Assembly: GCA_014529385.2 (NCBI GenBank)
Contig: CM043957.1
Location: 67,415,503 to 67,479,502 of the forward strand
Reading direction: 5' to 3'
Length of the DNA: 64,000 bases
Source: Adiantum capillus-veneris
Lineage: Eukaryota; Streptophyta; Polypodiopsida; Polypodiales; Pteridaceae
In this document: positions 12,545 to 23,830 of the stretch, one piece after another
Position numbering within the stretch: position 1 is the stretch's first letter
How the letters are laid out: each line of letters starts with the position of its first letter
Program-made: the position numbers and the translations under genes
The notes under the pieces: generated by a model
What the model was told of the DNA's origin: nothing
Databases searched by the model: none
The model's input: only the letters and a program-made list of their open reading frames with translations

Positions 12545-12841
12545 TTATTGACATTCGATGTTGAAATTTCTTGTGAAAGCATGACCTTGGTGAGCATGGT
12601 GAAATAATAATCTCTCCACTATATTTTCTCTTTCTTTTATAGACAACGGAGCTAGTGAAACCATGTGGCTGTTCATCAACTTTGTAGTTGTGGCTGTTTG
12701 CTGTTTAGGTATCCAAATTTGAACTATGGGTATGGTTGGACTGGAACATGCTTTTAATTGTCTTTTGAAGGTGTGTACTTCAGGGAGTTCCTTAGGTTGT
12801 TGTTTTGGAATCCATATCTTTACATTCTTACTTTGGGCCAT
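12545..12841 (-). pseudogene. Element D WIPK-motif C-terminal segment
   Basis: Reads KIWIPKQQPKELPE and, 35 residues on, QIWIPKQQTATT. The same W-I-P-K motif repeats seven times in element C (51675-52553), in the same place relative to the downstream purine-rich tract. The upstream part is cut off by the Copia-B insertion at 12863. The function is unknown. It is taken as a remnant of the C-terminal end of the D polyprotein, or of an extra open frame after pol. Confidence 0.6.
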
Positions 12842-12863
12842 TAGTAAGTGCTTTGGTGCCCAT

Positions 12864-13090
12864 TGTTACCATATACATGTGGTAGTGATGTGTGTGAACA
12901 CACTAGGACCGCCGGGGCATTTTTTCCCTCTTTAGGAGGTTTTTTCCCCCGTGCATTGTATATACGCCCATCACTCTAGGGCTATCTATCTTTCCATTGC
13001 ACACTAAGTAATACACTCTCTATTGTGTGCCTTGAGCTTCCTTCGTCTTCTCCAAGCTGTGTGTGTTTCTCTGCAACCCTAATTCCAACA
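12864..13090 (+). repeat. Copia-B 5' LTR (227 bp)
   Basis: TG...CA ends and a TATA-like TATATA at 12959-12964. A short inverted repeat (TACCATATACATGTGGTA) lies at its very start. Confidence 0.96.
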
Positions 13091-13092
13091 AT

Positions 13093-13104
13093 TGGTATCA
13101 GAGC
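13093..13104 (+). other. Copia-B primer binding site (initiator tRNA-Met)
   Basis: TGGTATCAGAGC two bases after the LTR end. Confidence 0.93.
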
Positions 13105-13452
13105 AGGTCACGTCCTCCCGGGCTTAGTCGCCAGCTGCTCCAGCACACGCCTGCTCACTTTTTCCGATTTCAGTGAGCTTTGGCAAGCGTTCGCAGGTCG
13201 ACAAATATTTTGGGAGCGCTCGAAGAGCTTGGTCTGCTCAGAATTTTGATTTGGGCTCATTTCGGCCTCCGTTTCCACTACGGGCAGTACTGCACAGGCT
13301 ATTTCGTCATTTTGTGCAGATTTTCTGTCAGTGCCGTTTTCTGCATAACAGGTGCCTTATAGTCTTCTACGGTTTGTGCTATATAGCACAAGTTGTTCCC
13401 GCTCCATTTCTCCTATTTTCGGGCAGTTTTCACATCAGGTGCAGCATTTACC

Positions 13453-16400
13453 ATGGCTGACAACAACAACACAGATGTGTTCAAGATGTTTGCTGCTGAG
13501 GACAGGTTGGATGGGGACAACTACCCTATGTGGGCTTATATGATGCAACACGTTCTTGTGTCAAAAGGTGTCTGGAACATTGTGCAGGGCATTGATGTAC
13601 GTCCTGGTTCTGAAGATGTAGGCGATATTGAGGATGTTGCAGGTCTTGCTGCAAGGATTGCAGCTGTTAGAGTTGTTTTGCCTACAGCAGAACAAGCTCG
13701 TTGGGATGTTAAGGATGCACAGGCTCATGCATTGATTGCGTTGTCTGTGAAGCGCACCATTATTCCTCACATCCGTTCAGCAAAATCTGCAAAACAGGCT
13801 TGGGATATTCTAGCAGGTCTTTATGCAAGCCGCAATGAGGCTAAAATTGCTTTGCTGCGTAAAGAGCTAGAGTCGAAGATTATGCATGAGGAAGATGATA
13901 TGGACACTTTCCTTGCTAGTGTCAAGGATATCAATGAGCAACTCATTTCTGCAGGTGAAGTCATTTCTGACAGTTCCCTTGTGCAGACTGTTCTTGATGC
14001 CTTACCAGATTCCTACCAGACTTTTGCTAGTACTTGGAGACTGATGACCCAAGGAAATCCTGAAGTTGTCAAGTTTGATGCATTATGCACATTGCTGTTG
14101 CAAGAGTCACTTTCTAGAAAAAACAGGACTAGGCAGCGTGCAGTTGAACAGGCTTTTATTGCTTCTCAAAGAAAGGGTGGTAACAGTAATGCAGCCACTT
14201 CTTATGGTTCTGCTGCGAGTGGCAAAATTTCTGTTCCTAATGCTTCTGCTGGCAACACTTCGTCTGGCAATTCTGGTGATAAGGGCAAAAAGAAAATGCG
14301 TTGCCATTATTGTAAAGCCAATGATCACTTGATCAAGTCGTGTCCTAAGTTGAAGGCCAAAGAGGCTAAGAAGAAAGAGGGTGGTTCCACTGCAAATGCT
14401 GGTTCCACTACAAATGCAGCCATTGTTGAGTCTTCTGTGAAAGGAGATTGTGATGCTGATGTTGATGCAGAATGGGCTTTTAGCGCAGAGTGCACTTACA
14501 ATCCTGCTGTCCATGATGCATGCTTGTCAGTTGCTGCAGATTCACATGTGTGGTATTTCGACAGTGGTGCTACAAAGCACATTACCTCACATCGTGAATT
14601 GTTTACCTCTCTCGAGTCTGTCCCTCATGGGAATTCAGTCACTTGTGCCAACAACGCCTCTTATCCAGTTCAGGGAGTTGGAAAGATTGTGCTCACTGCT
14701 GCTAATGGCAGTTCCTTCACACTTGTTGATGCACTTTATGTACCTGGGATCAAGAAGAATCTATTGTCTGTATCCGCACTTGCTAGACTTGGACTTGTAG
14801 TCAAATTTGTGGATGACAGATGTACAGTTCATGATCTCAGTTTTGGTGATGAAATTGTTGCATCTGGGCTTTTGTGCCGTGGGCTGTATAAGCTCACTTT
14901 GTATGACAAGTGTGGACAAAATTTTGCAAATGCTGTTGCAGATTCAAGGGCTATTTCAGATGCAAAACTTTGGCATGCACGTTTTGGTCATCTGAATTTT
15001 GCCAGTTTGCTGCGTTTGCAGAAATCTGATATGGTTGCTTCTTTGCCGCCTCTTGAAGCACCTATCAAACATGTTTGTGAAGGCTGTATTCTGGGTAAAA
15101 TGCAGCGTTCTAAGTTTCCAAAGGATGGTTCAGTTAGGGCCACATGCAGGTTGCAACTTGTGCATAGTGATGTTTGTGGGCCCATGCAAACTCCGTCCTT
15201 GGGCAATTACCTGTACTTCGTGACTTTCATTGATGATTACTCCAGGCATGCATGGGTATTTCCGCTTAAAGCAAAGTCCGAAGTTTTTATGTGCTTCAAA
15301 CAATTTTTGGCTATGGCTGAAAATGTCTCAAAATGTACTATGGGCACCCTCCGTTCCGATCGAGGGGGGGAGTATATGTCTCATGAATTTAATGCATTTC
15401 TGGCTAGTCGTGGGATAAAACACCAATGTACAGTGCCTTATACACCTCAGCAAAATGGTGTTGCTGAGAGGAAAAACAGGTCACTAACGGAAATGGCACG
15501 ATGTATGGTCAAAAGTCAAGCTTTGCCACATTCTTTTTGGCTTGAGGCCATCATGTGTGCCACTTATGTACTTAACAGGTGTCCTACGAAAGCTTTGCAG
15601 TCTATTACTCCATATGAAGCATGGCATGATAGAAAACCTTCTATTGAGCACATGCGTGTTTTTGGCTGTTTGGCATATGCTTTGGTGCCACAAGTGCAGC
15701 GCAGAAAATTGGATGATAAGGCTGTCAAATGTATTTTTGTTGGTTATAGTGCTGAAAGCAAAGGTTACAGGTTGTATCATCCGCAAACAAAACGTATTTT
15801 GGTTTCACGGGATGTAGTGTTTGTGGAAGATTCTGTTCAACCCTTGCTGTCATGTACTAGAGACAGTAATGTAAGCTCACAGGACATTTATGACACTTTG
15901 TTGCCTCTTTTCAGTGGTGGAAATACGAATGTAAGTTCCAATGAGGCAAATGTACAGCCTATGGGGGTTTCTGAAAATGTTTTAGAACAGCCTATTACTG
16001 ATGCAGATGTACATGATGTACTTGATGAGGAAAGGGCTGAAAATGAGCAGGCTAGAAGTATGCCAAAATGGCTGGTGCACACTTTGCGTGACAGTAAATT
16101 GGATGCACCTTTATCTAGTCGTACTCGTTCAGGCTCTCGCCATGCATCTTATGCATCAGATTGTTATGCTTTGGATGTGTCTAGTTTACATGATGTTGAG
16201 GAGCCTCTGTCTTTTGATGAAGCACAGAATTCAGAAAATTGGATTGCTGCCATGAAATCAGAATATGATGCACTTATAGAGAATGACACATGGACTTTAT
16301 GTGATTTGCCTCCTGGCAAAAAGGCCATTGGTACGAAGTGGGTTTACAAGTTGAAATGCAAGCCGGATGGTGAGATCGATCGCCATAAGGGTCGACTTGT

Positions 16401-17739
16401 TGCAAAGGGTTATGCACAACAAAAAGGCATAGATTATGAAGAGACTTTTGCTCCCACTTGTCGTATGACTACTGTGCGTTTTCTATGTTCATTGGCAGCT
16501 CATTTTGGTTGGGATGTACATCAATCAGACATTGTTACTGCTTTCTTGAATGGTGACATATTTGAGGAAGTTTATGTAACGCAGCCTCGCGGTTTTGTCA
16601 TAAAAGGACAAGAGGACAAAGTGTGCAAATGTAGGAAGGCTTTGTATGGGTTGAAGCAATCTCCTCGTGCTTGGTATGAGAAAGCTGACACTCATTTGGT
16701 TAAACGAGGCTTTCGTAACAGTCCAACAGAAAGCACATTGTATGTAAAGCGTGAGGATGATGTATTTCTCATTGTGGTTCTTTATGTTGATGATTTGCTG
16801 ATCACTGGACCAAATGAGAGACATATTGCTGAATTTAAGGCTGATTTGAATGCTACTTTCAAGATGAAAGATTTGGGGCTGTTGCATCATTACTTGGGTA
16901 TACAGTTTAAGCAGTGTGATGGTGGTATTGCCTTGTGTCAGAAAAGTTACATAGAGACATTGCTATGTAAGTTTGGACTTGAGGATTGCAAACCTATTGC
17001 CACTCCCATGGAAACAGGTTTGAAGTTGAGTCTACATGATGCTGGCGATCCTGCTGATGTCACTCTTTACCAAACTGCTGTTGGCTGCCTCATTTATGTA
17101 TGCAACACGAGGCCAGATATTCAGTTTGCAGTCTCGCAGGTCAGCAGATTTATGCATAGCCCAGGGTCTAAGCATTGGCAGGCTGTCAAGAGGATTTTCC
17201 GCTACCTTAGTGGCACTTTACATCTTGGCTTGTTTTATCCCAAGGGGGGATCATTGCCGCCAGACTTACATGCTTTTTCGGACTCAGATTGGGCTGGTTG
17301 TTTTGACACGCGAGTGTCCACAAGTGGTTTTTGTTTCATGCTTGGCAGTTCATGTATATCATGGTTGAGCAAGAAGCAACCTACTGTGGCCACTTCGAGT
17401 TGTGAGGCTGAGTACAGGGCAGTCTTCACAGCTACGGTTGAGTGTGTATGGCTCAGACGCCTTATGGCTGACTTGGGTGTTGGACAGGACACTGCCAACA
17501 CTATCTTCACTGACAGTCAGAGCGCATTGGCAGTTGCGAGGAACCCAGTTTTTCATGCTCGCACAAAGCACATTGAGGTGCATTACCACTATGTCAGGGA
17601 AAGGCTCTCAGCAGGAGAGATCAGCTTGGCTTATGTGCCAACACAGGACAACCTTGCAGATCTTTTCACAAAGGCATTGTCTCGTGAGAAGCTTGAAGCT
17701 TTCCGCAAAGCTTTGGGCTTACTCCCCTTTGTGGACTGA
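13453..17739 (+). CDS. Copia-B gag-pol polyprotein, intact, 1428 aa
   Basis: The start is ATG 13453 in a good context (ACCATGGCT); the frame is open further upstream but only from a TTG. Domains by approximate residue: gag 1-260; zinc knuckle CHYCKANDHLIKSC at 282; aspartic protease WYFDSGATKH at 366; zinc-binding pre-integrase LWHARFGH...CEGC at 505-545; integrase core with HSDVCGP (571), RSDRGGEY (635) and NGVAERKNR (670); RT with DIVTAFLNGD (1020) and LYVDDLL (1110); RNase H with SDSDWAG (1276), SSCEAEYRA and TDSQSA, ending in ADLFTKAL. All the catalytic Asp/Glu positions I can recognise are present. The length is normal for a copia polyprotein. It makes the capsid and enzymes for cytoplasmic reverse transcription and nuclear integration. 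No frameshift or stop is seen. Confidence 0.96.
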   Translation: MADNNNTDVFKMFAAEDRLDGDNYPMWAYMMQHVLVSKGVWNIVQGIDVRPGSEDVGDIEDVAGLAARIAAVRVVLPTAEQARWDVKDAQAHALIALSVKRTIIPHIRSAKSAKQAWDILAGLYASRNEAKIALLRKELESKIMHEEDDMDTFLASVKDINEQLISAGEVISDSSLVQTVLDALPDSYQTFASTWRLMTQGNPEVVKFDALCTLLLQESLSRKNRTRQRAVEQAFIASQRKGGNSNAATSYGSAASGKISVPNASAGNTSSGNSGDKGKKKMRCHYCKANDHLIKSCPKLKAKEAKKKEGGSTANAGSTTNAAIVESSVKGDCDADVDAEWAFSAECTYNPAVHDACLSVAADSHVWYFDSGATKHITSHRELFTSLESVPHGNSVTCANNASYPVQGVGKIVLTAANGSSFTLVDALYVPGIKKNLLSVSALARLGLVVKFVDDRCTVHDLSFGDEIVASGLLCRGLYKLTLYDKCGQNFANAVADSRAISDAKLWHARFGHLNFASLLRLQKSDMVASLPPLEAPIKHVCEGCILGKMQRSKFPKDGSVRATCRLQLVHSDVCGPMQTPSLGNYLYFVTFIDDYSRHAWVFPLKAKSEVFMCFKQFLAMAENVSKCTMGTLRSDRGGEYMSHEFNAFLASRGIKHQCTVPYTPQQNGVAERKNRSLTEMARCMVKSQALPHSFWLEAIMCATYVLNRCPTKALQSITPYEAWHDRKPSIEHMRVFGCLAYALVPQVQRRKLDDKAVKCIFVGYSAESKGYRLYHPQTKRILVSRDVVFVEDSVQPLLSCTRDSNVSSQDIYDTLLPLFSGGNTNVSSNEANVQPMGVSENVLEQPITDADVHDVLDEERAENEQARSMPKWLVHTLRDSKLDAPLSSRTRSGSRHASYASDCYALDVSSLHDVEEPLSFDEAQNSENWIAAMKSEYDALIENDTWTLCDLPPGKKAIGTKWVYKLKCKPDGEIDRHKGRLVAKGYAQQKGIDYEETFAPTCRMTTVRFLCSLAAHFGWDVHQSDIVTAFLNGDIFEEVYVTQPRGFVIKGQEDKVCKCRKALYGLKQSPRAWYEKADTHLVKRGFRNSPTESTLYVKREDDVFLIVVLYVDDLLITGPNERHIAEFKADLNATFKMKDLGLLHHYLGIQFKQCDGGIALCQKSYIETLLCKFGLEDCKPIATPMETGLKLSLHDAGDPADVTLYQTAVGCLIYVCNTRPDIQFAVSQVSRFMHSPGSKHWQAVKRIFRYLSGTLHLGLFYPKGGSLPPDLHAFSDSDWAGCFDTRVSTSGFCFMLGSSCISWLSKKQPTVATSSCEAEYRAVFTATVECVWLRRLMADLGVGQDTANTIFTDSQSALAVARNPVFHARTKHIEVHYHYVRERLSAGEISLAYVPTQDNLADLFTKALSREKLEAFRKALGLLPFVD

Positions 17740-17814
17740 TCCTGTCCTCAGGGCATGGCACTTCCCTTTACTCATGTGCCAGCTCTCGTTCACCGCATCA
17801 CTCCAGGGGGGATT

Positions 17815-18041
17815 TGTTACCATATACATGTGGTAGTGATGTGTGTGAACACACTAGGACCGCCGGGGCATTTTTTCCCTCTTTAGGAGGTTTTTTCCCC
17901 CGTGCATTGTATATACGCCCATCACTCTAGGGCTATCTATCTTTCCATTGCACACTAAGTAATACACTCTCTATTGTGTGCCTTGAGCTTCCTTCATCTT
18001 CTCCAAGCTGTGTGTGTTTCTCTGCAACCCTAATTCCAACA
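17815..18041 (+). repeat. Copia-B 3' LTR (227 bp)
   Basis: Near-identical partner of 12864-13090, preceded by the polypurine tract and followed by TSD cccat. Confidence 0.96.
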
Positions 18042-18046
18042 CCCAT

Positions 18047-18918
18047 ATCTGCTTGTGGAGGAACTTTGGGGAGGTCTTTGGAGAGATATTTGAGAATTGA
18101 CTTTGCTCAAACTTTGCAACCTGATCCTTTTTTATTTATATCTGTTTGATAGCTTTGTTAGGAAAAGTTGGTGGGGTTTGTCGTGGCACGCTGTCATGAA
18201 TTAACACTGATTGTTGATGACTCATAGAACCTACTTCGTGGGTAAGAGTCTTTGCCATACCGCCTTGCATTTCTGCATTGTATGTCTCTTTGGAATCCAT
18301 TGTTGGACAATGGGCATTCGTAAAAGTTGCTTACCTTTATCCCTCAGTGGCATTACTGATGGTTTATCTGTAGCTATTGTAGCAAAATAAAGCGGATTGG
18401 ATACTAGCTGTATTGTAGCTCAAATCAAGTTGCACATTATACCTTCTCTAGCAAGGTTTCCCTAGCAATAAGGCATGTTGTGTGTTCTTGTGTTCGACCA
18501 CATAAAATTTATGCGGATAGACATATTGGCTAACATGTACCGTGAGCACTGTCCATCCCATTACCTTGATCGAGTGTTTTGAATAACTGCGGAGATCTTA
18601 TTTTGTCTCATGTAACTGATTGTCGAGCTGAAGTTCCTTGTAAAGGCTGTAGGAGATCAGGTTTCCCTGAGCACCTGAATCAAGCATTTTTGTTGCCTCC
18701 ACTTGATTGTGTCCTAGTTTGATAGCAATTTTGGGATCTTGCATTTTCTCTGTATCAAAGTTTGCTACTTGTATGGCATTAATTTTCAGAGGTGGTCCAT
18801 GTTGTTGTCGTTGTCGAAGAAGCTGCCATTTTGCTATTTGTTCCTTGGCCTCTACTTGTGCTTCTGCAATAATCTATTGTTTCTCTTGTGTCCGTTTCTT
18901 TTCCTTGTGGATTTTTAG
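18047..18918 (-). other. Element D segment between integrase and the WIPK part
   Basis: About 870 bp. On the minus strand it follows the integrase C-terminal end. I see no clear motif, and the frames are short. An open frame on the plus strand (18707-19003) has no recognisable similarity and is not called. Confidence 0.4.
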
Positions 18919-20321
18919 AGCATATTTGGGGTTAGTGGTAAATGAATGTTTTTTAGTCGACGTCCACTTATCCAATTGGGCATTTCCTCACCATCCAATG
19001 TAGTAAGCTTAACAGTCCCACTTGGTGATAAGTCTTTGATCACAAAGGGTCTGGTCCCTCGCTTTTTAAGTTTCTTAGCATGTTGTTTTAAATCAAGACA
19101 TAATTGCCTATTTTGAATTCCTTTGATCTTACATGCTTATCAAAAAACTCTTTTTGCCTTCGTTTTTGTGCATAGATGGAAGCTACTGCCGTCAAGCGAA
19201 GCTCATCTAGCTTTTCAAGGTCATTTATTTGTGAAGACATTTCATGGCCTGTACACTCTAGTTGCTTGGCTACTCTTAGTGTTGGGATTAGGAATTCCAT
19301 AGGCAATATAGTATTAAGGCCAAACACCATGTTGTACGGTGTTGTTCCTATCGAGGTTTTATAAGCAATTCTACAGGTCCAAAATGTCAAATGTACTTCT
19401 GATCCCAATCTATTTTAGTTAAGATCGTACATAGAGTCTTATTCATAGCTTTTGCCTACCCATTAGCCTGTGGGTGGTACGGAGCAGACTTATTATGGAC
19501 TATCATAAATTCTTCAAGTAGATTTTCGATCGTTTCATTTATAGAATGTGTTCCCCAATCACTGACGATTTCTATAGGTAGACCATATCTAACAAAGACA
19601 TTTTCATATAGAAATTGTGCAGTAGTCATGGCATCAACTTTTTGTGTAGCTTTAGTTTCGACCCATTTAGTGAAATAATTCATGGCCACAATGATATACT
19701 AGGCATGTGTCTTGTAAGCGGGGGGTGAGATTGGTCCCACAAAGTCTATTTCCCACTTAGCAAAATCTCTAGCTCCCCTCATTGGTCGTAAGGGTATCTC
19801 ATCCCGTTTTATTGGCACTTTGATGCGTTGACAAGAGTCACATCATCTTGTATATTTTTTCACGTCCATATGTAATGTTGGCCACCATATTCCAAAGGTG
19901 AGGACAATTTTTTTTGTCTTTTCCCCTGAGAGATGGCCTCCACTTATTCCTTCATGTGCTTGTTCCAGGATTGGAATGTACATACTCTCCATTGGGCACA
20001 GCCTAAGCTGGTTATCCTTTCCTCTTTTATAAAGCTGATTTTCAATCAAAGTGAAATCACGAACTTCTATTTCTATCGCTCTCTGTCGTGCTCTGGTGGT
20101 ATTTTCAAAAAATGTTTGCGTCTCCAAGAAGCAACAATATACTGACTCCATTTTGGCATAATTGTTATTTGAAACAGTGTTGCATGTTCTATTGGTGGGC
20201 TTGATCTGCATTTGGCACAACTAGTTACATAATCATGAACATCAGCACGCATAGTTGGCCAATACACTCTCAATTGTCGCAAGCGTTGGAAAGTTTTTGT
20301 GGATGAGCATTGAAATGTCAA
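18919..20321 (-). pseudogene. Element D integrase remnant
   Basis: In minus-strand order: zinc-finger part (RVYWPTMRADVHDYVTSC.KC near 20270-20200), core with KWEIDFVGP (about 19745), NYFTKWVE, and IVSDWGTHSIN where the usual SDNG has become SDWG. Then come APYHPQANG, MAYKTSIG.TPY-like and the C-terminal GPFVIKDLSPSGTVKL-like block near 19040. Stops and frame changes break it into short frames (20321-20073, 20220-19843, 19689-19456, 19408-19088). It would join viral cDNA to host DNA if intact; this copy is dead. Confidence 0.75.
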
Positions 20322-21802
20322 ATCCTGATTCTGGGTTTATGCACACTCGTAGGATAATGTTGGAGCCTAAATTATATAAACATATGCCAATCAACTGAAA
20401 GTTCTTAGCTTGTTGAATCGTTTATCGTTTATGGTCTTGGTCAATTTGTCAATTTCTACGTCGTGTGATAGTAGGCTTGCGATCTCTTGGGACCACTTAG
20501 GTACCATTTCTATGTTGAAGAGATATGCATTTGGGAGATCATCATCCACTCCCATTTGGAAATCAAGAAAGGTGATCTGCTTGAAAATGTGCCTTCCCCT
20601 TTTTAACCACTACAATAAAGTCAAACTCAAGCAATATGATGAACCATCTTACGATTCGCATGGTTGTTGACAAGATATAAGAGGGCTTGATGGTCCATGA
20701 AAAACACAAACTTATTTGTGAGGAGATGATGCAAAAATTTCTTAACACACAAATCATTCCAAGCCCCTCTCTTTCAGTGGTGGTGTAGTTCTTTTCATGA
20801 CTGTTGAGTTGTCAGCTGGAATAGCAGACTGGGAAGTCCATAGTTCCTTCTTCTAGTTGAACCAAAATACATCCTATAGCAAAAGTAGACGCATCAATAT
20901 GAATGTGAAAGACTTTTTCCCAATCAGGTGTCTTTAGCACTGGAGTGGAAACGAGGGCATATTTTAATTTCTTAGGTGATTCCTCACACTCATATGTCCA
21001 TTCAAAGATCACTATAAGTCTATACAGAGATTGGGCGACGATTTCATACATGTGTATGAACCTCCTATAATAACCACAATGTCCCATAAAACATTGTACT
21101 TGCTTTGCATTGATTGGTTTAGGCATTTTAATAATCACTGTTATCTTATCCAAATCCGTAGATATGCCATTTTCTGAGACAATATGTCCCAGGATTTGCT
21201 GACCATAAAAATGAACTTTTTTGGATTAAGACAAATTCTATATGTCTTGTATTTCTCGAATACTTTTTTGAGGTGTTTTGTATGTTCCTCTCTTTGGAGA
21301 GAGTATACACATAGGTCATCCATATAGATTTCTAGGAAGATACTCAAGTATTCTTTGAAAGCATGTGCCATCAATCTTTGAAATGTTGCAGGTGCATTCG
21401 TTAACCCAAATGGCATGACTCAATATGAAAATATGCTCCATTCTGTGGCAAATGCCATTTTATATTGGTCCTCAAGTGCAATTGCGAGTTGGTTGTAGCC
21501 AGAGAATCCATCCAAGAAGGAATATGCACGCTTGCCTGCCACTCGTTATGCAACTCGATCAAGGACATGATCCGTGATTGGTAAGGGATAATTATCCTTT
21601 ATTGTTGTTGCATTGACTATTTGAGATTGATACACACCTGGAGTTTACCATTCTTTTTGGATACAACAACGATTGGAGATACCCAATCGGTGTGTTCTAT
21701 CTCATAGATATACTCTGCTTTCTTTAGCTTATCGATTTCTTCCTTGATATGCTTAGCAAAGGTGTCATTGTACGTGTATGGACTTTGTCTACTAGGCTGC
21801 AC
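20322..21802 (-). pseudogene. Element D reverse transcriptase-RNase H remnant
   Basis: The start of RT reads SPYTYNDTFAKHIKEEIDKL (21780-21720) and [31 protein letters not shown] and the catalytic YMDDLCVYS lie at about 21416-21290. The palm/connection reads MGHCGYYRRFIHMY (about 21080), and RNase H begins FHIHIDASTFAIG (about 20900), followed by FIVVVKKGKAHFQADHLS near 20570. Frameshifts separate 21617-21802, 21141-21416, 20812-21153 and 20563-20757, and the part 21417-21616 carries stops. It is non-functional. Lineage placement (Athila/Tat-like) is tentative. Confidence 0.8.
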
Positions 21803-22484
21803 GTCAAGTTTTTAAGGGATAGTATGCTGACATATTGTAGGATCCTCTCCCTTTAAGTCCTTATATGACCATGCAAACACATCCTTGTATTCTGGAAGAA
21901 GGTTGATGAGCTCCTCCTCCTCTTCTTGACTCAGATCGGTTGCTATATAGACGGGTTGCGATTCCTCCCCAGGTCATGCTAGGTCTATCTTCCTTGCATC
22001 CTCCGGTCCGTCATGACTCCTCCCGTCGTTCTCGTCTGGGTTGTGTCAATACTATCTTTTGGTCTTGAATAGTGAACTTCCTATAATGGGAAGGTACACT
22101 CATATGGTTGTTACTTTTTGTCTTTTTCATCTTCTCCATTTTCCGTTTCAGCTGTACATAATTCCCTCAAAGTTTTCTTGAGCTCTTGGTACTTCTTTTT
22201 ACGCTCAACTTTCGTCCATTTCGGTTCTCCTATTTTGTTCGGTCCTATTTTTGTTTTTTTTTATTTTAGCTTTTGAGTTCAGCTTTCGAGTTCGTTTTTT
22301 CACATCCCTAGCACTGTCTTTTGTCATAGAATCTCAATCTCGAGAGAATTGGCCTGATGTTTTGTTTTTAATGCAGTCTTCAGCTTTTACCAGGGATAAA
22401 ATTTCCATTTTGTTCCTCATTTTTGGCATTAAGATATCTCTTGCTTTGTGTGCTTCCTTCTTTTTCCTGTAGTGTGCTTGGCGT
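21803..22484 (-). other. Element D linker between protease and RT
   Basis: On the minus strand this reads as a charged Lys/Glu-rich region (KVERKKKYQELKKTL near 22215-22170), leading to the RT start. It is interrupted upstream at 22484 by element G. Confidence 0.5.
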
Positions 22485-23631
22485 TGTCAGGAGTTTTTTT
22501 GGAGCAAGGGATTGCGCATATGTATATACACATGCATGGTGCATCAAATGAAGAATTGCCCATTTTCCAGAGCCAGGTGGTTATGTGGGGCCCACATGTG
22601 TACAGGTAGGACAGGGTGTACATAGTGCATCGATTTTCACTATTACCAGTACCACTGTGTTTTTTCTACAATAAGGAGGATTTGGTAGCGCGTAAAACTT
22701 CTCGAGGAAGCTATCCGCGGGCCGACGACGTGAGGTCAGCAGGTGCGTCAGATGGCATCTAGTGGCGTTAGGAGGGCGAACGAGGTCAATATTTGCACGC
22801 AGATGAGGACGGACACAACGTGGGTGTTTGCTTGTGAGAATTATGCAGAAAGGTCATCATGAGGACCTTTTTTTGGGGCCACTTCACGTGGTGGCGAGAT
22901 GCATTATTGGAAAAAAGCTGAGTGCCAGGTGTGCGAATGATGCAAAAAGGTGACAACTATGCACTGCGAGGTCAGTTTTTGGCCTGTTCGGGGTCCGTTT
23001 GAGGTCATCTAAAAGGCCAAGGGTGCCCAACTAATAAAGCTAAGTGTGGGAACTGAAAAAACAGAGAGAAGACCAGAAAAAAACGTGGAGAAGAGAGGAG
23101 GAACAGCCGCAGGTGTGTTTTTGCCCATTTTGGAGCCTGTTTTGGCCGTAAACTGCTCATCCGAGGTCGGATTTGAGCACTTTGACATTGTAGACTGGGG
23201 TTTTGGGCCGTTCCGGACGCGATGGCGCTGTCCATTTTGCCAAATTCCTCACTCTTTTCCTGCTGTTTTTCTGTGTAAGTTTCTCCTATGAGCGAAGTTT
23301 CTGCTCTAGTTTGTGATTGTATCTGGTATCTTTTACCCATATTGTGTGAGCTGTTTGCCCCATTGGTGTTGGCCCAAGCTCATTTGTATCTAAACATCAG
23401 AAATTCTCCTCTTTTGAGCTGAGTTTTTTGGGTGTGTGTGTGTGTATGTGTGTGTCTGTGTGGAGTGGGCAAGTGGATAGTCTCTCTCCTCTCACTCCAG
23501 AGGTGTGTTCCCTGTCTCGGCCAGGTGTGTTGTGTAAGCCGAGTGGTGCCCCATAGTGTGTGTGTGTATCTTCCCAAGAGTGTGTGTCGGGTCGTTATAG
23601 AGGCGCTGTGTGTGTTTTCATCCCGCTCACA
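22485..23631 (+). repeat. G 5' LTR (1147 bp)
   Basis: Ends TG...CA. It contains GT microsatellites near 23430-23460 and 23555-23570. Short open frames inside it also occur in the 3' copy and are not taken as genes. Confidence 0.95.
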
Positions 23632-23675
23632 TTCTTTTGGCGCCCCCACGGAGGATCTTCTTCGAGTACCTTCTG

Positions 23676-23830
23676 CTTCGAGCTTCGAGCTTCGAGCTTC
23701 GAGCTTCGAGCTTAGGGATTACAGGTTGCAGGTTGCAGGTTGCAAATTACAGATTACAGGTTACAGGTTACAGGTTACAGGAACAGGGACAGGGACAGGT
23801 ACAGGTGATTCACACAGGTACAGGTAGCTG
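23676..23830 (+). repeat. Heptanucleotide tandem repeats in the G leader
   Basis: Two adjoining arrays just after the LTR and primer site. About five copies of CGAGCTT (23683-23712) are followed by about ten copies of a 7-mer of the TTRCAGG type (23718-23782). Six-base CAGGGA/CAGGTA copies follow, to about 23830. The heptamer period is clear by eye; the later part drifts. Confidence 0.85.

Larger units (their letters stand above)
12864..18041 (+). mobile_element. Copia-B: young, apparently complete Ty1/copia element, 5178 bp, TSD cccat
   Basis: LTRs at 12864-13090 and 17815-18041 (227 bp each, TGTTACC...CCAACA) differ by eye at one base (cttcGtctt against cttcAtctt). TSD cccat flanks both ends (12859-12863, 18042-18046). 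The primer site is at 13093-13104, and the polypurine tract CCAGGGGGGATT lies at about 17803-17814. The single gag-pol frame is open throughout, so by sequence this copy could be autonomous. Confidence 0.97.

Noticed and set aside
3454-13104. tRNA-like strings TGGTATCAGAGC
   Set aside because: These are 12-base primer binding sites next to LTR ends; no cloverleaf or full tRNA sequence surrounds them.
14107-14514. Minus-strand open frame inside Copia-B (and several plus-strand ones in other frames)
   Set aside because: Shadow frames of the gag-pol gene; no independent motifs.
23432-23827. Open frame over the G LTR end and leader
   Set aside because: It runs through GT microsatellites and heptamer arrays, has no similarity to known proteins, and its first part also occurs in the other LTR.
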